Shown here: piece by piece, positions 26,571-35,127 of the stretch
How the letters are laid out: every line of letters begins with the position of its first letter
How positions within the stretch are numbered: position 1 is the first letter of the stretch
NCBI GenBank assembly: GCA_009773475.1
Contig: WSXV01000001.1
Coordinates: 186,001 to 250,000, forward strand
Origin: Desulfobulbaceae bacterium
GTDB taxonomy: Bacteria > Desulfobacterota > Desulfobulbia > Desulfobulbales > Desulfocapsaceae
Reading direction: 5' to 3'
DNA: 64,000 nucleotides
Translations under genes and position numbers: made by a program
Notes under the pieces: model-generated
Seen by the model: the letters and a program-made list of their open reading frames with translations, nothing else
Database searches by the model: none
What the model was told of the DNA's origin: nothing

Positions 26571-27483
26571 GGATGTGGTTCAACTTGCCAGCCGTCGCCG
26601 TAAAAGTCTGTAGATCTTCAGGAGTAAGGGTCTGTTTCCATTTTTCATCAATGCGGATGTCTTGGAGTGAGCCGAGTCGCATCTGGTTTCCCATGATGTG
26701 TTTGGTTCGATTGGATGAGGTACTTGGTTCGGGCTGAAGCTCTAAGAATTGGTAAATTGTGGTAAGCGTTTTCGCGGGCTCTAGGCATAAATCTTCGTAA
26801 TGTACTGTCAGGCAGCGACGACTGCCAAGCAATTTGCTCATTCGGTCACATTCCTGCTGGGTGTGCGTCCATTCCTGTGCAGCCTTCACCATGCTTGCCT
26901 TGTTATGCCGCATATACGAGTTCGTCACCCCGCGGCCATCCCGAATTAAATGGATTGCTCGTATGTCCCACAAATCAGCAGCTAGTAGAAATTTGAGACG
27001 AACCGGCTCCTTGGAGTCATCCAAAAAGACCCTCGCCTGTTGCAGTATACAGATAATTTCGATAAGTGACCTGTTCTGTTCAATAATGTCTTGTCTTACC
27101 TTGCGGGCAGCGGGGGAGAGTATAAAGCCGACATCTCTGATTGTTTCAAAAAACGGACTGCGCAGAGCGGCTCGAAGCAGACGATCTGTGAATGGATGTT
27201 TTTTGTCCCGGAAATGCGTCTTGAAATCATGAAAGGAAAAATCTTGCCCCTGTTTCAAGAGTAATTGTTTCACTTCTTTCCAGAAGGAACAGTCGGTCAG
27301 CAGCTCCCCACAGGAACAGTTATAGCTGGTCACATCCCCCATGGCGGTTGCCTTTAATTCTCCCACGGTGGCAATGTCGGGATGATCTGCCAGAAGAAGG
27401 GTGAGCAGGGTTGAACCCGAATAGTTGGGTCCCATAATATAGGCAAGACGACGTCGTTCATTCCTTTGCAAATCGCTATTCAT
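26557..27483 (-). CDS. PAPS-dependent sulfotransferase (second of two)
   Basis: 308 residues. The 5'-PSB loop is GPNYSGSTLL (18-27) directly after a beta-strand. A 3'-PB segment (IRAIHLIRDGRGVTNSYMRHN) contains the Arg and Ser that hold the 3'-phosphate, and RCLTVHYEDLCLEPAKTLTTIYQFLEL closes the fold. This is the general carbohydrate sulfotransferase pattern; a cluster of Cys residues around 53-67 (SYNCSCGELLTDCSFW) is characteristic of a bacterial sub-branch and may bind a metal. It differs clearly in sequence from the sulfotransferase at 21789-22625, so two positions or sugars could be sulfated. It lies 2 bp after the polymerase stop codon. Confidence 0.87.
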   Translation of the reverse strand: MNSDLQRNERRRLAYIMGPNYSGSTLLTLLLADHPDIATVGELKATAMGDVTSYNCSCGELLTDCSFWKEVKQLLLKQGQDFSFHDFKTHFRDKKHPFTDRLLRAALRSPFFETIRDVGFILSPAARKVRQDIIEQNRSLIEIICILQQARVFLDDSKEPVRLKFLLAADLWDIRAIHLIRDGRGVTNSYMRHNKASMVKAAQEWTHTQQECDRMSKLLGSRRCLTVHYEDLCLEPAKTLTTIYQFLELQPEPSTSSNRTKHIMGNQMRLGSLQDIRIDEKWKQTLTPEDLQTFTATAGKLNHIHGYR

Positions 27484-27485
27484 TG

Positions 27486-28910
27486 CTATTTCTGACTCCT
27501 GTTATTTTGATCCCAAATTATTGCCGGAGTATGCCCCTGCCGTGCCTTCTCTCTTTCCACGTAGACTCTCAGCATAAGTCCTATGGCACACCACACCCCG
27601 ACAACTCCCTGGCGGGGATAAAAACTCTGGGCAGTCAGGGCGGCTATCAATTGAGTCAAAATTATTGCCAGGGCTATCCCGCCCACGGCGGCATACAGTG
27701 GATTACTGTTATCCCTCAACAGAGAAAAGGATTTTCGAACCATTGCCAGATAAAAAAGTAGGATAAGTCCCAGGCCGATTACTCCATTGTCAATAAGCTG
27801 TTCTATGTAAGCGCAGTGTGGATGACCAAAAGATTCACGGAACTCTAAAATAGCCTGTCGGTTTATTCCTGTCCGGAGGATCGCCAAGCGGCCATGTCCA
27901 AACAACGGAGCCTCGCGAAACTGTTCCAGGGATAAACGCCAGATGCCATCACGGCCAGCTGTTAAGGTCTTGACATCCACTTCATCGCCGGATTCTGTAT
28001 AGCCGGTTTCTTCTGTTGAGTCAAAACCTACCATTATTCGATCCCTGATCTGGGGAATAAAAATCAGGAGAAGAAGAACAGTAATTGGCATGATGATCAG
28101 GAGTTTACGCCAGCGGAAAAGCCCAAAGACAAGGCCAGTCATCCCCCAGGCCATATAGCCGGCCCGACCGCCAGTAAGGCCCATGGCCAAAATGGCCATC
28201 CCGCCAGCCACAAACAGGCCTGCTCGTTGCCAGCCTTGCCGCATGAGAATTATTACGGAGAAAAATGCCCACGAGGCGCCGGCCAGCATGGCCGAAAGAT
28301 CAACCCGATGATACCCCACTCGATTATCCAGTTTTATGGCATATTTGGTTAAACTATCAACATCAATGATCTTCCAAGGAGGGATCGCTTTATATACCAG
28401 TATGCTTAGCACAAGGTACATGGCGAGCAGAGAAAAAAGAGCCATCATCAGGCGTGGCCGACTGTTGCACCCATAGTAAAGGAGCAGTCCTGGGATGACC
28501 CATTTGAAGGAATTGATGAAATAATTGTTCCAGAGACCAGCCCCTGTGGGATAATGATAGCCGTATTGTTGTAAGGATCGGAGCTCTTCAAGCCCTGCGC
28601 CATCGAAAAAGATCCTGAGAAAGCCGATGGTAAAAAGTAAGAACTGCAAAAGCAGCAGATTTTTGACGCCTTGAGGCATGTCCCCGTGCAGACCTTCCCG
28701 CTTTTTGTGGAGCAGCCAGGAACAGATGGTGACAAGCAACAGGATATTCCAGGGATTGAGGCCGGGGACGCCTAATATGGAACGGGGCATGTCGGGTCGC
28801 TCCAGGACTGCCATGAGGATAATCAGGCCGCAAACTCCTTTATACCAATCTTTCCAGGCAATAGTGCATACCCAGGCAATAAACATCCAGAGTAGGGTGA
28901 GTCGAATCAT
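27486..28910 (-). CDS. O-antigen ligase/polymerase family protein (Wzy-like)
   Basis: 474 residues from ATG 28910, whose ATGA overlaps the stop of the WecG-type gene; an ATG at 28946 would give a 40-bp overlap. There are roughly 11-12 membrane helices and one large periplasmic loop near the C-terminal third (TAGRDGIWRLSLEQFREAPLFGHGRLAIL), with the conserved Arg and the FGHPHCAYIEQLIDNGVIGL motif typical of the Wzy_C/WaaL superfamily. In this locus it is expected to polymerise EPS repeat units in the periplasm. Cotranscribed on both sides, with a 4-bp overlap and a 2-bp gap. Confidence 0.88.
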   Translation of the reverse strand: MIRLTLLWMFIAWVCTIAWKDWYKGVCGLIILMAVLERPDMPRSILGVPGLNPWNILLLVTICSWLLHKKREGLHGDMPQGVKNLLLLQFLLFTIGFLRIFFDGAGLEELRSLQQYGYHYPTGAGLWNNYFINSFKWVIPGLLLYYGCNSRPRLMMALFSLLAMYLVLSILVYKAIPPWKIIDVDSLTKYAIKLDNRVGYHRVDLSAMLAGASWAFFSVIILMRQGWQRAGLFVAGGMAILAMGLTGGRAGYMAWGMTGLVFGLFRWRKLLIIMPITVLLLLIFIPQIRDRIMVGFDSTEETGYTESGDEVDVKTLTAGRDGIWRLSLEQFREAPLFGHGRLAILRTGINRQAILEFRESFGHPHCAYIEQLIDNGVIGLGLILLFYLAMVRKSFSLLRDNSNPLYAAVGGIALAIILTQLIAALTAQSFYPRQGVVGVWCAIGLMLRVYVEREKARQGHTPAIIWDQNNRSQK

Positions 28911-29737
28911 GAAGCTGCGCCCCGCTTTTTGCCATTGAGTAAACACTTACGGCCCAGTTCCCGAATGATCAGCCAACAGAAAAGGGAATTAGTCACTAAA
29001 TAGCGTTTCCACATCCGGCCTGGTTCCTGGAGCAGACGGTAGAGCCACTCCATGCCGTAGCGTTGCCATGAGAGGGGTGCACGTTTCACCTTGCCAGCAT
29101 AGACATCAAAGGAGCCTCCAACCCCATGGCAGATGGGAACTTTGATGCGGTCGCTCCAGCGGGCCAGGAACTGCTCTTTTTTGGGAGAGGTGATGGCAAC
29201 CAGAAGGATATCCGGTCTGGCCTGGGCGATGTCATTGGCGATGGTCTCTTCTTCGTTTGAGGAGAAATAGCCGTTCCGGCGTCCGGCGACTATGACCCCG
29301 GGATAATCGGTCTTGATTCGTTCTGCCACGGTTTGGTTTACTTCTTCGGTGGCTCCCAGCAGATAGACCCGATATTTTTTTACTTGGCCACGTTCAAGCA
29401 TGCCCATCATCAGATCGATGCCTGCCACTCTTTCGGGCAGAGGGTTTCCAAGGATATGGCTGGCCCAGACTACGGAGGCGCCATCGGCAAAGATGACATC
29501 GGAGGACAGGACATCGGCGCCCAGGGCAGGGTTGCGGTACATATTCACTACCTTGGCGGCATTGACCACGCCGATCTGCAACGGAGAAGTCGCAGATATC
29601 GCTTGCTCGATGAGGCCCAGAACCTGGTCCATGGTCATGGCCTTGATGGGAATATCGAAGAGACGCACGGTGGGATAGCGGGCGGCTTCTTCCATGATGT
29701 TGAACGTGGGGAGAGATGGCTGGTTAGAAGATGGCAT
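28907..29737 (-). CDS. WecG/TagA/CpsF-family glycosyltransferase (GT26)
   Basis: 276 residues. The family motifs are evident: an N-terminal MTMDQVLGLIEQAI, VNAAKVVNMYRNPALGADVLSSD, the core DGASVVWASHILGNPLPERVAG(I)DL, YLLGATEEVNQTVAERI, GRRNGYFSSNEEE and PKKEQFLARWSDRI followed by GVGGSFDVYAGKVKRAP. GT26 enzymes add the second sugar (N-acetylmannosaminuronic acid or N-acetylmannosamine in characterised cases) to undecaprenyl-PP-sugar. With the priming transferase at 31933-33342 it would start the repeat unit. It heads the tight run of overlapping genes that continues to the acetyltransferase. Confidence 0.93.
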   Translation of the reverse strand: MPSSNQPSLPTFNIMEEAARYPTVRLFDIPIKAMTMDQVLGLIEQAISATSPLQIGVVNAAKVVNMYRNPALGADVLSSDVIFADGASVVWASHILGNPLPERVAGIDLMMGMLERGQVKKYRVYLLGATEEVNQTVAERIKTDYPGVIVAGRRNGYFSSNEEETIANDIAQARPDILLVAITSPKKEQFLARWSDRIKVPICHGVGGSFDVYAGKVKRAPLSWQRYGMEWLYRLLQEPGRMWKRYLVTNSLFCWLIIRELGRKCLLNGKKRGAAS

Positions 29738-29938
29738 TGTCGCTCATTGAAATTTCTTGTTTCTTCTCAGTTTCTATCTCAATTATGTGAGACATAGACA
29801 GCTCTCATGAGGGGAGATATATTAATATATCAGATGGTTGCTGAGTGCAACAAGTTTCAGTGCAATCTGCAGAAGCCGGGGCTTGATTTTTATGTGATAC
29901 AGGGGAAGGGGGGATTTTTTTGAGGAAAATGAAAAATA
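29738..29938. other. 201-bp intergenic gap after the PEC-CTERM gene
   Basis: AT-rich. GATATATTAATATATC at 29816-29831 is a perfect palindrome. No clear terminator, promoter pair or gene is seen, although a promoter for the GT26-headed operon is expected here. Confidence 0.3.
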
Positions 29939-30694
29939 TTATAAAGTGCTTCTGCGTCTATGGATGAGAAACAGACAAAGACCAGTAATAGAAAGAAGCA
30001 AGGTTGAACATTCCGGAACTGTAATGGTAAAGGGGGAATTGTACCAATACAGCTCCCCCCATCTCCCCGACGATGAACCAGGGCCAATTTCACATAAAGC
30101 ATAAAGCTGGTAGGTATGTCCATCAGTTAAATACAAGTCAGGTGAGCCGAAACCACTCCCTTGTGTAGCGATATTAAAGAGCATTGTGTCATCGGTTTCA
30201 TCAAACACTGAAAAGGCCAGTGAGCCGTTGGTATCTTTGTGAGCGTCGGCGGATATCATCGCGCCAATACCCTTAACAGTAAATCGCATATCAAGCTCTG
30301 CGGTCGCTTCTGCTCTTATGGAAGTATAATTGGTCTCACCACCAAGGCCGTACCAGTGTTCGCTGTTAGAAAAAGCACCATTCCAAAAAAGTGCTCCAGC
30401 GTAAACCGACCCCGACCAGTCATTGAATTCATCTTTTACCGTAACATCCACCACATTATAAGGATATGGGGCAGAAGATCCCAATCCCTGGCTGATTTTT
30501 GTTTCCAGGCTGGCCTTGGTAACTTTTTTCAGGGAACTCCATTCGTTAACTATGCCATCTTGACTCGTCCCTGTTATTTTGGCAAGGGAGGTGGATTCTA
30601 AATCAATAATCTGAAGTATGGGTAATGCGGTTGCGACTGTTGCTGTTCCTAAGAGCAATCCGGAGCACAACAACAAGTATGAAAGTTTCCTCAT
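29939..30694 (-). CDS. PEP-CTERM-like surface protein with variant PEC signal
   Basis: 251 residues from ATG 30694 (GGGGAAAAAGA just before it). The signal peptide is residues 1 to about 23 (MRKLSYLLLCSGLLLGTATVATA). The mature part is beta-rich and Gly/Ser-rich with no recognised domain. The C terminus shows the tripartite exosortase signal with one change: VPECSTLLLSITGLCLFL followed by the basic HRRR, that is Pro-Glu-Cys where Pro-Glu-Pro is expected. Sorting by the local exosortase is likely but not certain. It lies between the deacetylase-like gene and the GT26 gene, with 201-bp gaps on each side, so it may be transcribed separately. Confidence 0.72.
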   Translation of the reverse strand: MRKLSYLLLCSGLLLGTATVATALPILQIIDLESTSLAKITGTSQDGIVNEWSSLKKVTKASLETKISQGLGSSAPYPYNVVDVTVKDEFNDWSGSVYAGALFWNGAFSNSEHWYGLGGETNYTSIRAEATAELDMRFTVKGIGAMISADAHKDTNGSLAFSVFDETDDTMLFNIATQGSGFGSPDLYLTDGHTYQLYALCEIGPGSSSGRWGELYWYNSPFTITVPECSTLLLSITGLCLFLIHRRRSTL

Positions 30695-30895
30695 TCTTTT
30701 TCCCCTGTAATCAGTTGGTTCAAGGTTGCATGTCATGTATAAAAAACTAACCAGGCATGGTGCATCTCGTTTATTATCACATCACAAATTTTGCCTTAAG
30801 GAAAGTTATATTTCTTTTATAGGGTCTTTTTAGCCTGTAGATGGAGATATTTGAAGTCATCAACAATGCTTAAAGAATGAGTGGCTTGGTGTCCA

Positions 30896-31936
30896 CTATT
30901 GATGGCTGACTTCATGTGCCTCAGATTTTGGCTGAAGATGCTTGAAATCCTGGAAAGTGACGCCGGTAAACGCCTTAAGCCCGGCGAGGAATTTGTTAAG
31001 CTGCATAAGAGAGTAAGGGGTCAGAGCCTTAGGATGGCCCATGGCGTGGAAGAGCTGCTTGCCCGGAGCTGTTGCCTGTTCGTCGCTGAAGGCCTTGGTG
31101 AGCAAGCCGGCCTTGAAGCCGTCCATGGAGGCGACACTGATGGTGGAGCTGGTCAGCCGTTTGAGAAAATAGCTGTTGCCCCAGACCATGGGGGAGCCAT
31201 CACCAAAGGGTTGATGGTCGGTTTGCGGCAGAAGTTTCCGGCTGACAACCATCCGCCAGAAGAGCAGCGGGGTGACTCGCATGGCGCTGATTGGGACCTC
31301 GACAAATTGGCCCTGTGGGTCTTCATGGTTGGGATCTTCACTGAAGCGCCAGGAATCCTTCACTGGGGCTGAGGAGAAATCAAACCAGCGGTCTTTGTCG
31401 TCGGAAATGCCGCCGGCAAAGACGGTGCTGTCGAGCCAGATGGAGTGGGCCAACAGGGCCGGGGCGATTTGGGCAAAGGGCTGCATGCACCAACCACCGG
31501 CTCGGAAGGCAAAGACGGTGTTACCAATCAGGCGGGTGAGAAGTTCTTTGGCGGAGCCAACCATGGTTGCCATCGCAGCGGCGGAGAAATCGTGCAGTTT
31601 ATAGCGGGTGGTAACCTGATTCCATTGCTCCCCGTCAAAGGAGCTGTCCAGCCAGTGCGGATGGAGATGAAGCTGGATATCGTGCCCTGTCCCTTTGAGG
31701 GATACAAGTTGTTTGCGGATGGCATCAAGGTCGTTCTGCAGGCGGGGAAAACGATGGGCCTCCTCGGTGAGACGCTGAAGATAGAGAACATCGACAAAGA
31801 GCGAAAGACGGGCGCCGTGCCTTTCGGCTATCTCAGCCACTTTTTGGGTCGGGCGAATCAGGCAGTGTTCGACGGTTCCGGTGCGGGGGCCGAAAAACAG
31901 CTCATAGTCCAGGCTGAGAAGGAGCTGCGGGATCAC
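30896..31936 (-). CDS. NodB-like (CE4-related) polysaccharide deacetylase homologue
   Basis: 346 residues. The start (PQLLLSLDYELFFG) has the Asp-x-Glu of a divergent NodB fold; GHDIQLHLHPHWLD supplies the HxHPH metal-binding group, and FRAGGWCMQPF plus WLDSTVFAGG the later motifs. This class replaces the usual TFDDG with SLDYE and is found in polysaccharide clusters. The likely role is N- or O-deacetylation, or a related hydrolysis, of an EPS sugar or lipid-linked intermediate in the cytoplasm (no signal peptide). The ATG overlaps the stop of the priming transferase by 4 bp (31933-31936), indicating coupling. Confidence 0.75.
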   Translation of the reverse strand: MIPQLLLSLDYELFFGPRTGTVEHCLIRPTQKVAEIAERHGARLSLFVDVLYLQRLTEEAHRFPRLQNDLDAIRKQLVSLKGTGHDIQLHLHPHWLDSSFDGEQWNQVTTRYKLHDFSAAAMATMVGSAKELLTRLIGNTVFAFRAGGWCMQPFAQIAPALLAHSIWLDSTVFAGGISDDKDRWFDFSSAPVKDSWRFSEDPNHEDPQGQFVEVPISAMRVTPLLFWRMVVSRKLLPQTDHQPFGDGSPMVWGNSYFLKRLTSSTISVASMDGFKAGLLTKAFSDEQATAPGKQLFHAMGHPKALTPYSLMQLNKFLAGLKAFTGVTFQDFKHLQPKSEAHEVSHQ

Positions 31937-33342
31937 ATCGCTCCTTTGCGAAGCAGCACCACCGGGATGGTCTTGAGCAGGATAAGCAGATCCAGGCTGA
32001 GTGACCAGGTGTCGATGTATTCAAGATCCAACTCGAGCCACTTGTGGAAGGGCAGGTTGCTGCGTCCGGAAATCTGCCAGATGCAGGTGATGCCTGGCTT
32101 GACGCTGAAGCGCTTGCGCTGGATTCCTTTGTCAAAAAGATCGACATCGCGAATGGACATGGGGCGTGGGCCTACGAGGCTCATCTCGCCGCGCAGGATA
32201 TTGATAAGTTGCGGCAGTTCGTCCAGGCTGGTGTGGCGGAGAAATCGGCCAGCCCTGGTTATTCTGGGGTCGTTGGCAATTTTGAAGTTTGGGCCTTCCG
32301 CCTCGTTGAGGTGTTCAATGTCTTTAAGCATGGCCTCAGCGTCGATCCGCATGGTGCGGAATTTAAACATGGGAAAGAGGCGTTTTTTGAGCCCCACCCT
32401 TTCCTGAACAAAAAACACCGGCCCACCATCATCAAGTTTGATCCCAATGGCGATCATCCCAAAAAAGGGGAGGAAAAAGGGCAGGGCGAGCAGGGTCAGG
32501 GTCAGGTCAATAAATCGTTTCAGTAGTAGTTTCGATTCATCGAGGGCTACCGGTTCCAGGGTCAGAAGGGGAACACCGGCCAGGCTTGCGAGGCTGACGC
32601 GGGCAGCCGAGAGGTTGAAGATGTCGGCCATGAAACGAAACTTGACTCCTTCCTCTTCGCAGGCCACCGCGATATCGTTGACATCGGCCAGCATGTTTCG
32701 GGGGATGGCGACGATCACCTCGTCGACCACATTTTTCTTAAGGATTGACGTGACATCGCCGATGGTTCCCAGGACCTTTCCCTGATAAACATCCGTGCCG
32801 ACCAGTTCCGGTTCGGTGTCAAGATAGCCAACGATATCAATGCCCCACTCCGATTTATCCTTGAGGGCGCGGGAGAGAAAGGTTGCCCGTTCCCCGGAAC
32901 CGATAATCAGCACTCTGAGCAGATCTTTGCCCTGGGTGATTGCTTGACGGAAATGTCGCATTAACATGACGCGCCCACCCAACATGCCAATGAAGGTGAT
33001 ACCAGCAAAGGTAAAAACTACCTGATGGCTGATATATTGAATATTGAGAAAAAAGAGCGATGTGAAAAGCAGCCCCAGGGTGATGGCCATGGTCTTGATA
33101 AGGGCGATCAAATAAAAGAAATTAGAGGTTGAACGTGGGGGGCGGTAGGCGTCAAAGTAGGAGAGCGAGAGAATCAGCAGGGCCAGAAGAAAGGGTAGGA
33201 TGGCGATGTGCGAAAAAAAATTTAATGTCTCTTGTGAGCGGAAAGACTGAATCCAGATAGCAAAAATAAAGCTGACAACGGAGATGAAAATATCCCATAT
33301 GGTGAGCAGACGTTGAGTCTTCTGTGATTTTTCGTCAAACAT
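31933..33342 (-). CDS. Polyprenyl-phosphate sugar phosphotransferase (priming enzyme, EPS type)
   Basis: 469 residues. Four N-terminal membrane helices (about 12-115) are followed by a CoA-binding-like Rossmann segment (VLIIGSGERATFLSRALKDK) and then the catalytic bacterial sugar transferase domain after the fifth hydrophobic segment. The domain shows KRFIDLTLTLLALPFF, GGPVFFVQERVG, MFKFRTMRIDAE, RFLRHTSLDELPQLINILRGEMSLVGPRP and ITCIWQISGRS. It transfers a sugar-1-phosphate to undecaprenyl phosphate at the inner membrane, the first committed step. The architecture matches the TIGR03013-type enzyme of exosortase EPS loci. Confidence 0.95.
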   Translation of the reverse strand: MFDEKSQKTQRLLTIWDIFISVVSFIFAIWIQSFRSQETLNFFSHIAILPFLLALLILSLSYFDAYRPPRSTSNFFYLIALIKTMAITLGLLFTSLFFLNIQYISHQVVFTFAGITFIGMLGGRVMLMRHFRQAITQGKDLLRVLIIGSGERATFLSRALKDKSEWGIDIVGYLDTEPELVGTDVYQGKVLGTIGDVTSILKKNVVDEVIVAIPRNMLADVNDIAVACEEEGVKFRFMADIFNLSAARVSLASLAGVPLLTLEPVALDESKLLLKRFIDLTLTLLALPFFLPFFGMIAIGIKLDDGGPVFFVQERVGLKKRLFPMFKFRTMRIDAEAMLKDIEHLNEAEGPNFKIANDPRITRAGRFLRHTSLDELPQLINILRGEMSLVGPRPMSIRDVDLFDKGIQRKRFSVKPGITCIWQISGRSNLPFHKWLELDLEYIDTWSLSLDLLILLKTIPVVLLRKGAM

Positions 33343-33778
33343 TGTTTCTGTCGTTTTTTTGAGAATGAAATTTAAAGCCTATAATGAAAATCTTCTCTTT
33401 CCTCCATTCGTCAGATGAGAAGATGGCCTTAAGTTTTTTGGAGAACCAGATAATCTGAATTATTCAAGAATTTTTAAAAAAATAGCATGAGAGCCAATCT
33501 TTTTCAAGGATTCATTCGAACTCTATTCAAGATAGGTTGAGGGGCTGTATGGTGCGTCTAGAAATCACTTCGCCTTGTGATGTCGGAGTATTCTGGATAT
33601 GGTTGGGGATGCGGAGGGCAGTAAGGTAAAGGTATGTAAGTTGCTTGGATTTTCAATTCAGGGATAAAAAAAATCCTTCTGATCAAAAGGAATACTTCCC
33701 AGAGGCCAGAAGGAGTGAAGTTTTACCATCAGTCGTACTTAAAGTGCGACTGATGGTAAAACTTAAAAACAGAAGCTT
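33343..33778. other. Intergenic region between the PEP-CTERM gene and the priming transferase
   Basis: Contains a long hairpin (arms AAGTTTTACCATCAGTCG at 33718-33735 and its complement at 33747-33764) just after the PEP-CTERM stop codon. A shorter stem (33674-33691) follows, with eight T on the minus strand (33666-33673) that could be the real terminator. The remaining 300 bp should hold the promoter of the priming-transferase operon, but no sigma-54 or clear sigma-70 element was recognised. Confidence 0.5.
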
Positions 33779-34450
33779 TTAGTCGTTTTTTCGTCTGGTG
33801 GCGATTCCGGCAAGACCTGCAAGGCCAACACCAAAAAGGAGCATGCTAGCTGGTTCAGGTACTTGCATAACATCATTAGCACACCAAGGTAAATAGGCAA
33901 AATTAAATTTTTCTCCAAGGATAATCTCATAAGGGCTAAAATCATAGGTGAGTGTATTCGCGACACCATCCCATACTACTGAAAAAGTAGTGTCAATCTC
34001 TGTAAGGTCATCCATCTCTATTCCATTAGGATGTAAGTCTCTTGCGCCTTGGTTTGGTGGGAGGCCGACCAGAGTGTAAGTATAATTTTCAGCGACAGAG
34101 TAGAAACCACCATCTCCTAAAGAACTATTTGACTTTGTATCCCGAATCATGAAATCCCATCCTTGACCTTGGCTGTCATTATTAACGAGCAAAGTATCAA
34201 AGAGTGATCTGTTTGTCATGTTTACGACAACGCTCTGCAAGAGCCTCGTCGTATCATCAAAAGTTATAGCCATTGATGATACTTGTGGGTTGCCAATTTC
34301 GTCTCGCAGATCATCATCGGTCCCATTGCCATAGCCTGGAAAAAAGTTGATATTGTCCTGAAAGGTAAGTGTGGTTGCCATTGCACTGCCTGCCATTAAG
34401 CCAACACTAAGTATACCTAAAGCCAATCCTGTAAATACTGCCTTTTTCAT
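33779..34450 (-). CDS. PEP-CTERM sorting-domain surface protein
   Basis: 223 residues from ATG 34450, preceded by GGGGAG at a good distance. The signal peptide is residues 1 to about 25 (MKKAVFTGLALGILSVGLMAGSAMA). The C terminus carries a canonical signal: VPEPASML, hydrophobic LFGVGLAGLAGIA, basic TRRKND. The body is acidic (NGTDDDLRDEIG) and beta-rich, with no named domain. It probably is a substrate of the exosortase at 13172-14752. It is monocistronic, flanked by a terminator on one side and a long leader on the other, and has a tandem 20-bp repeat upstream (34506-34545). Confidence 0.88.
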   Translation of the reverse strand: MKKAVFTGLALGILSVGLMAGSAMATTLTFQDNINFFPGYGNGTDDDLRDEIGNPQVSSMAITFDDTTRLLQSVVVNMTNRSLFDTLLVNNDSQGQGWDFMIRDTKSNSSLGDGGFYSVAENYTYTLVGLPPNQGARDLHPNGIEMDDLTEIDTTFSVVWDGVANTLTYDFSPYEIILGEKFNFAYLPWCANDVMQVPEPASMLLFGVGLAGLAGIATRRKND

Positions 34451-34505
34451 TTTATTCTCCCCATATGTTTTTTGTTGTAAGCAACTAAAACGATCTGCAC
34501 AAATA

Positions 34506-34545
34506 TATGATCGCATAGTACTCAATATGATCGCATGGTACTCAA
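34506..34545. promoter_or_regulatory. Tandem 20-bp direct repeat upstream of PEP-CTERM gene
   Basis: TATGATCGCATAGTACTCAA (34506-34525) is repeated immediately with one change (34526-34545). It starts 56 bp upstream of the ATG, and the two copies are spaced by about two helical turns, as in operators for dimeric regulators. Confidence 0.4.
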
Positions 34546-35127
34546 TGTTCATCGTAACAGACTTCCCTATTTGTTTAGCAATTATTGTGCCACAGCCAGT
34601 TTTTTTGATATGTTTTATTGTTCTTATCTTGGTGAATTCTTTTACTCATTGAAAGTACGACTGAAAAATTGAAATTCATGAACGGCATTGAGAATTAGTG
34701 GGAAGTATATTTCAAGAAAAAATGTGAGAAGAGGTGTCTTTAGGTTCTGGAGTAATTTTAAAAAAAGTTAGCGAGCCAGTCCTTACCGCCGTGCATGATG
34801 AGACTGTTGTGAAAAACTGCTTAACGTCCTGAATTGATGTGTAAAATTTTAACGTCAAGAGCTCCTTGAAAAATGTTCCGTGTTTTTTTCCCGTTTATCG
34901 TAAAAATGAAAAACAGTAACAGCCTGAAACTGTTACTGAAAATTTATTAGCTGGAAGGGAATTCCGGAAATCCGATATTTATTTCGTTTTTCCGGAAAAG
35001 TGTTTCTTGGTGAGGATAGATTTTGGTGCTGGGGGAATAAGTATTAGATATGAAAGCTGGTTTATGTGTCACGAACGGGGAACCAGCTTTTACGAAAAAT
35101 CGTTCTTGGTAGAATGAAATCAGGATG
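34546..35127. other. Gene-free stretch between PilZ and PEP-CTERM genes
   Basis: About 580 bp with stops in all frames and AT-rich composition. It contains the terminator at 34909-34938 and a second hairpin (TTCCGGAAA 34963-34971 with TTTCCGGAA 34990-34998). Nothing else is recognised. Confidence 0.4.
34909..34938 (-). terminator. Intrinsic terminator on the minus strand
   Basis: A 9-bp perfect stem (CAGTAACAG 34914-34922 with CTGTTACTG 34930-34938), followed on the minus strand by TTTTT and a further T-rich stretch. It lies about 190 bp after the PilZ stop. Confidence 0.75.
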
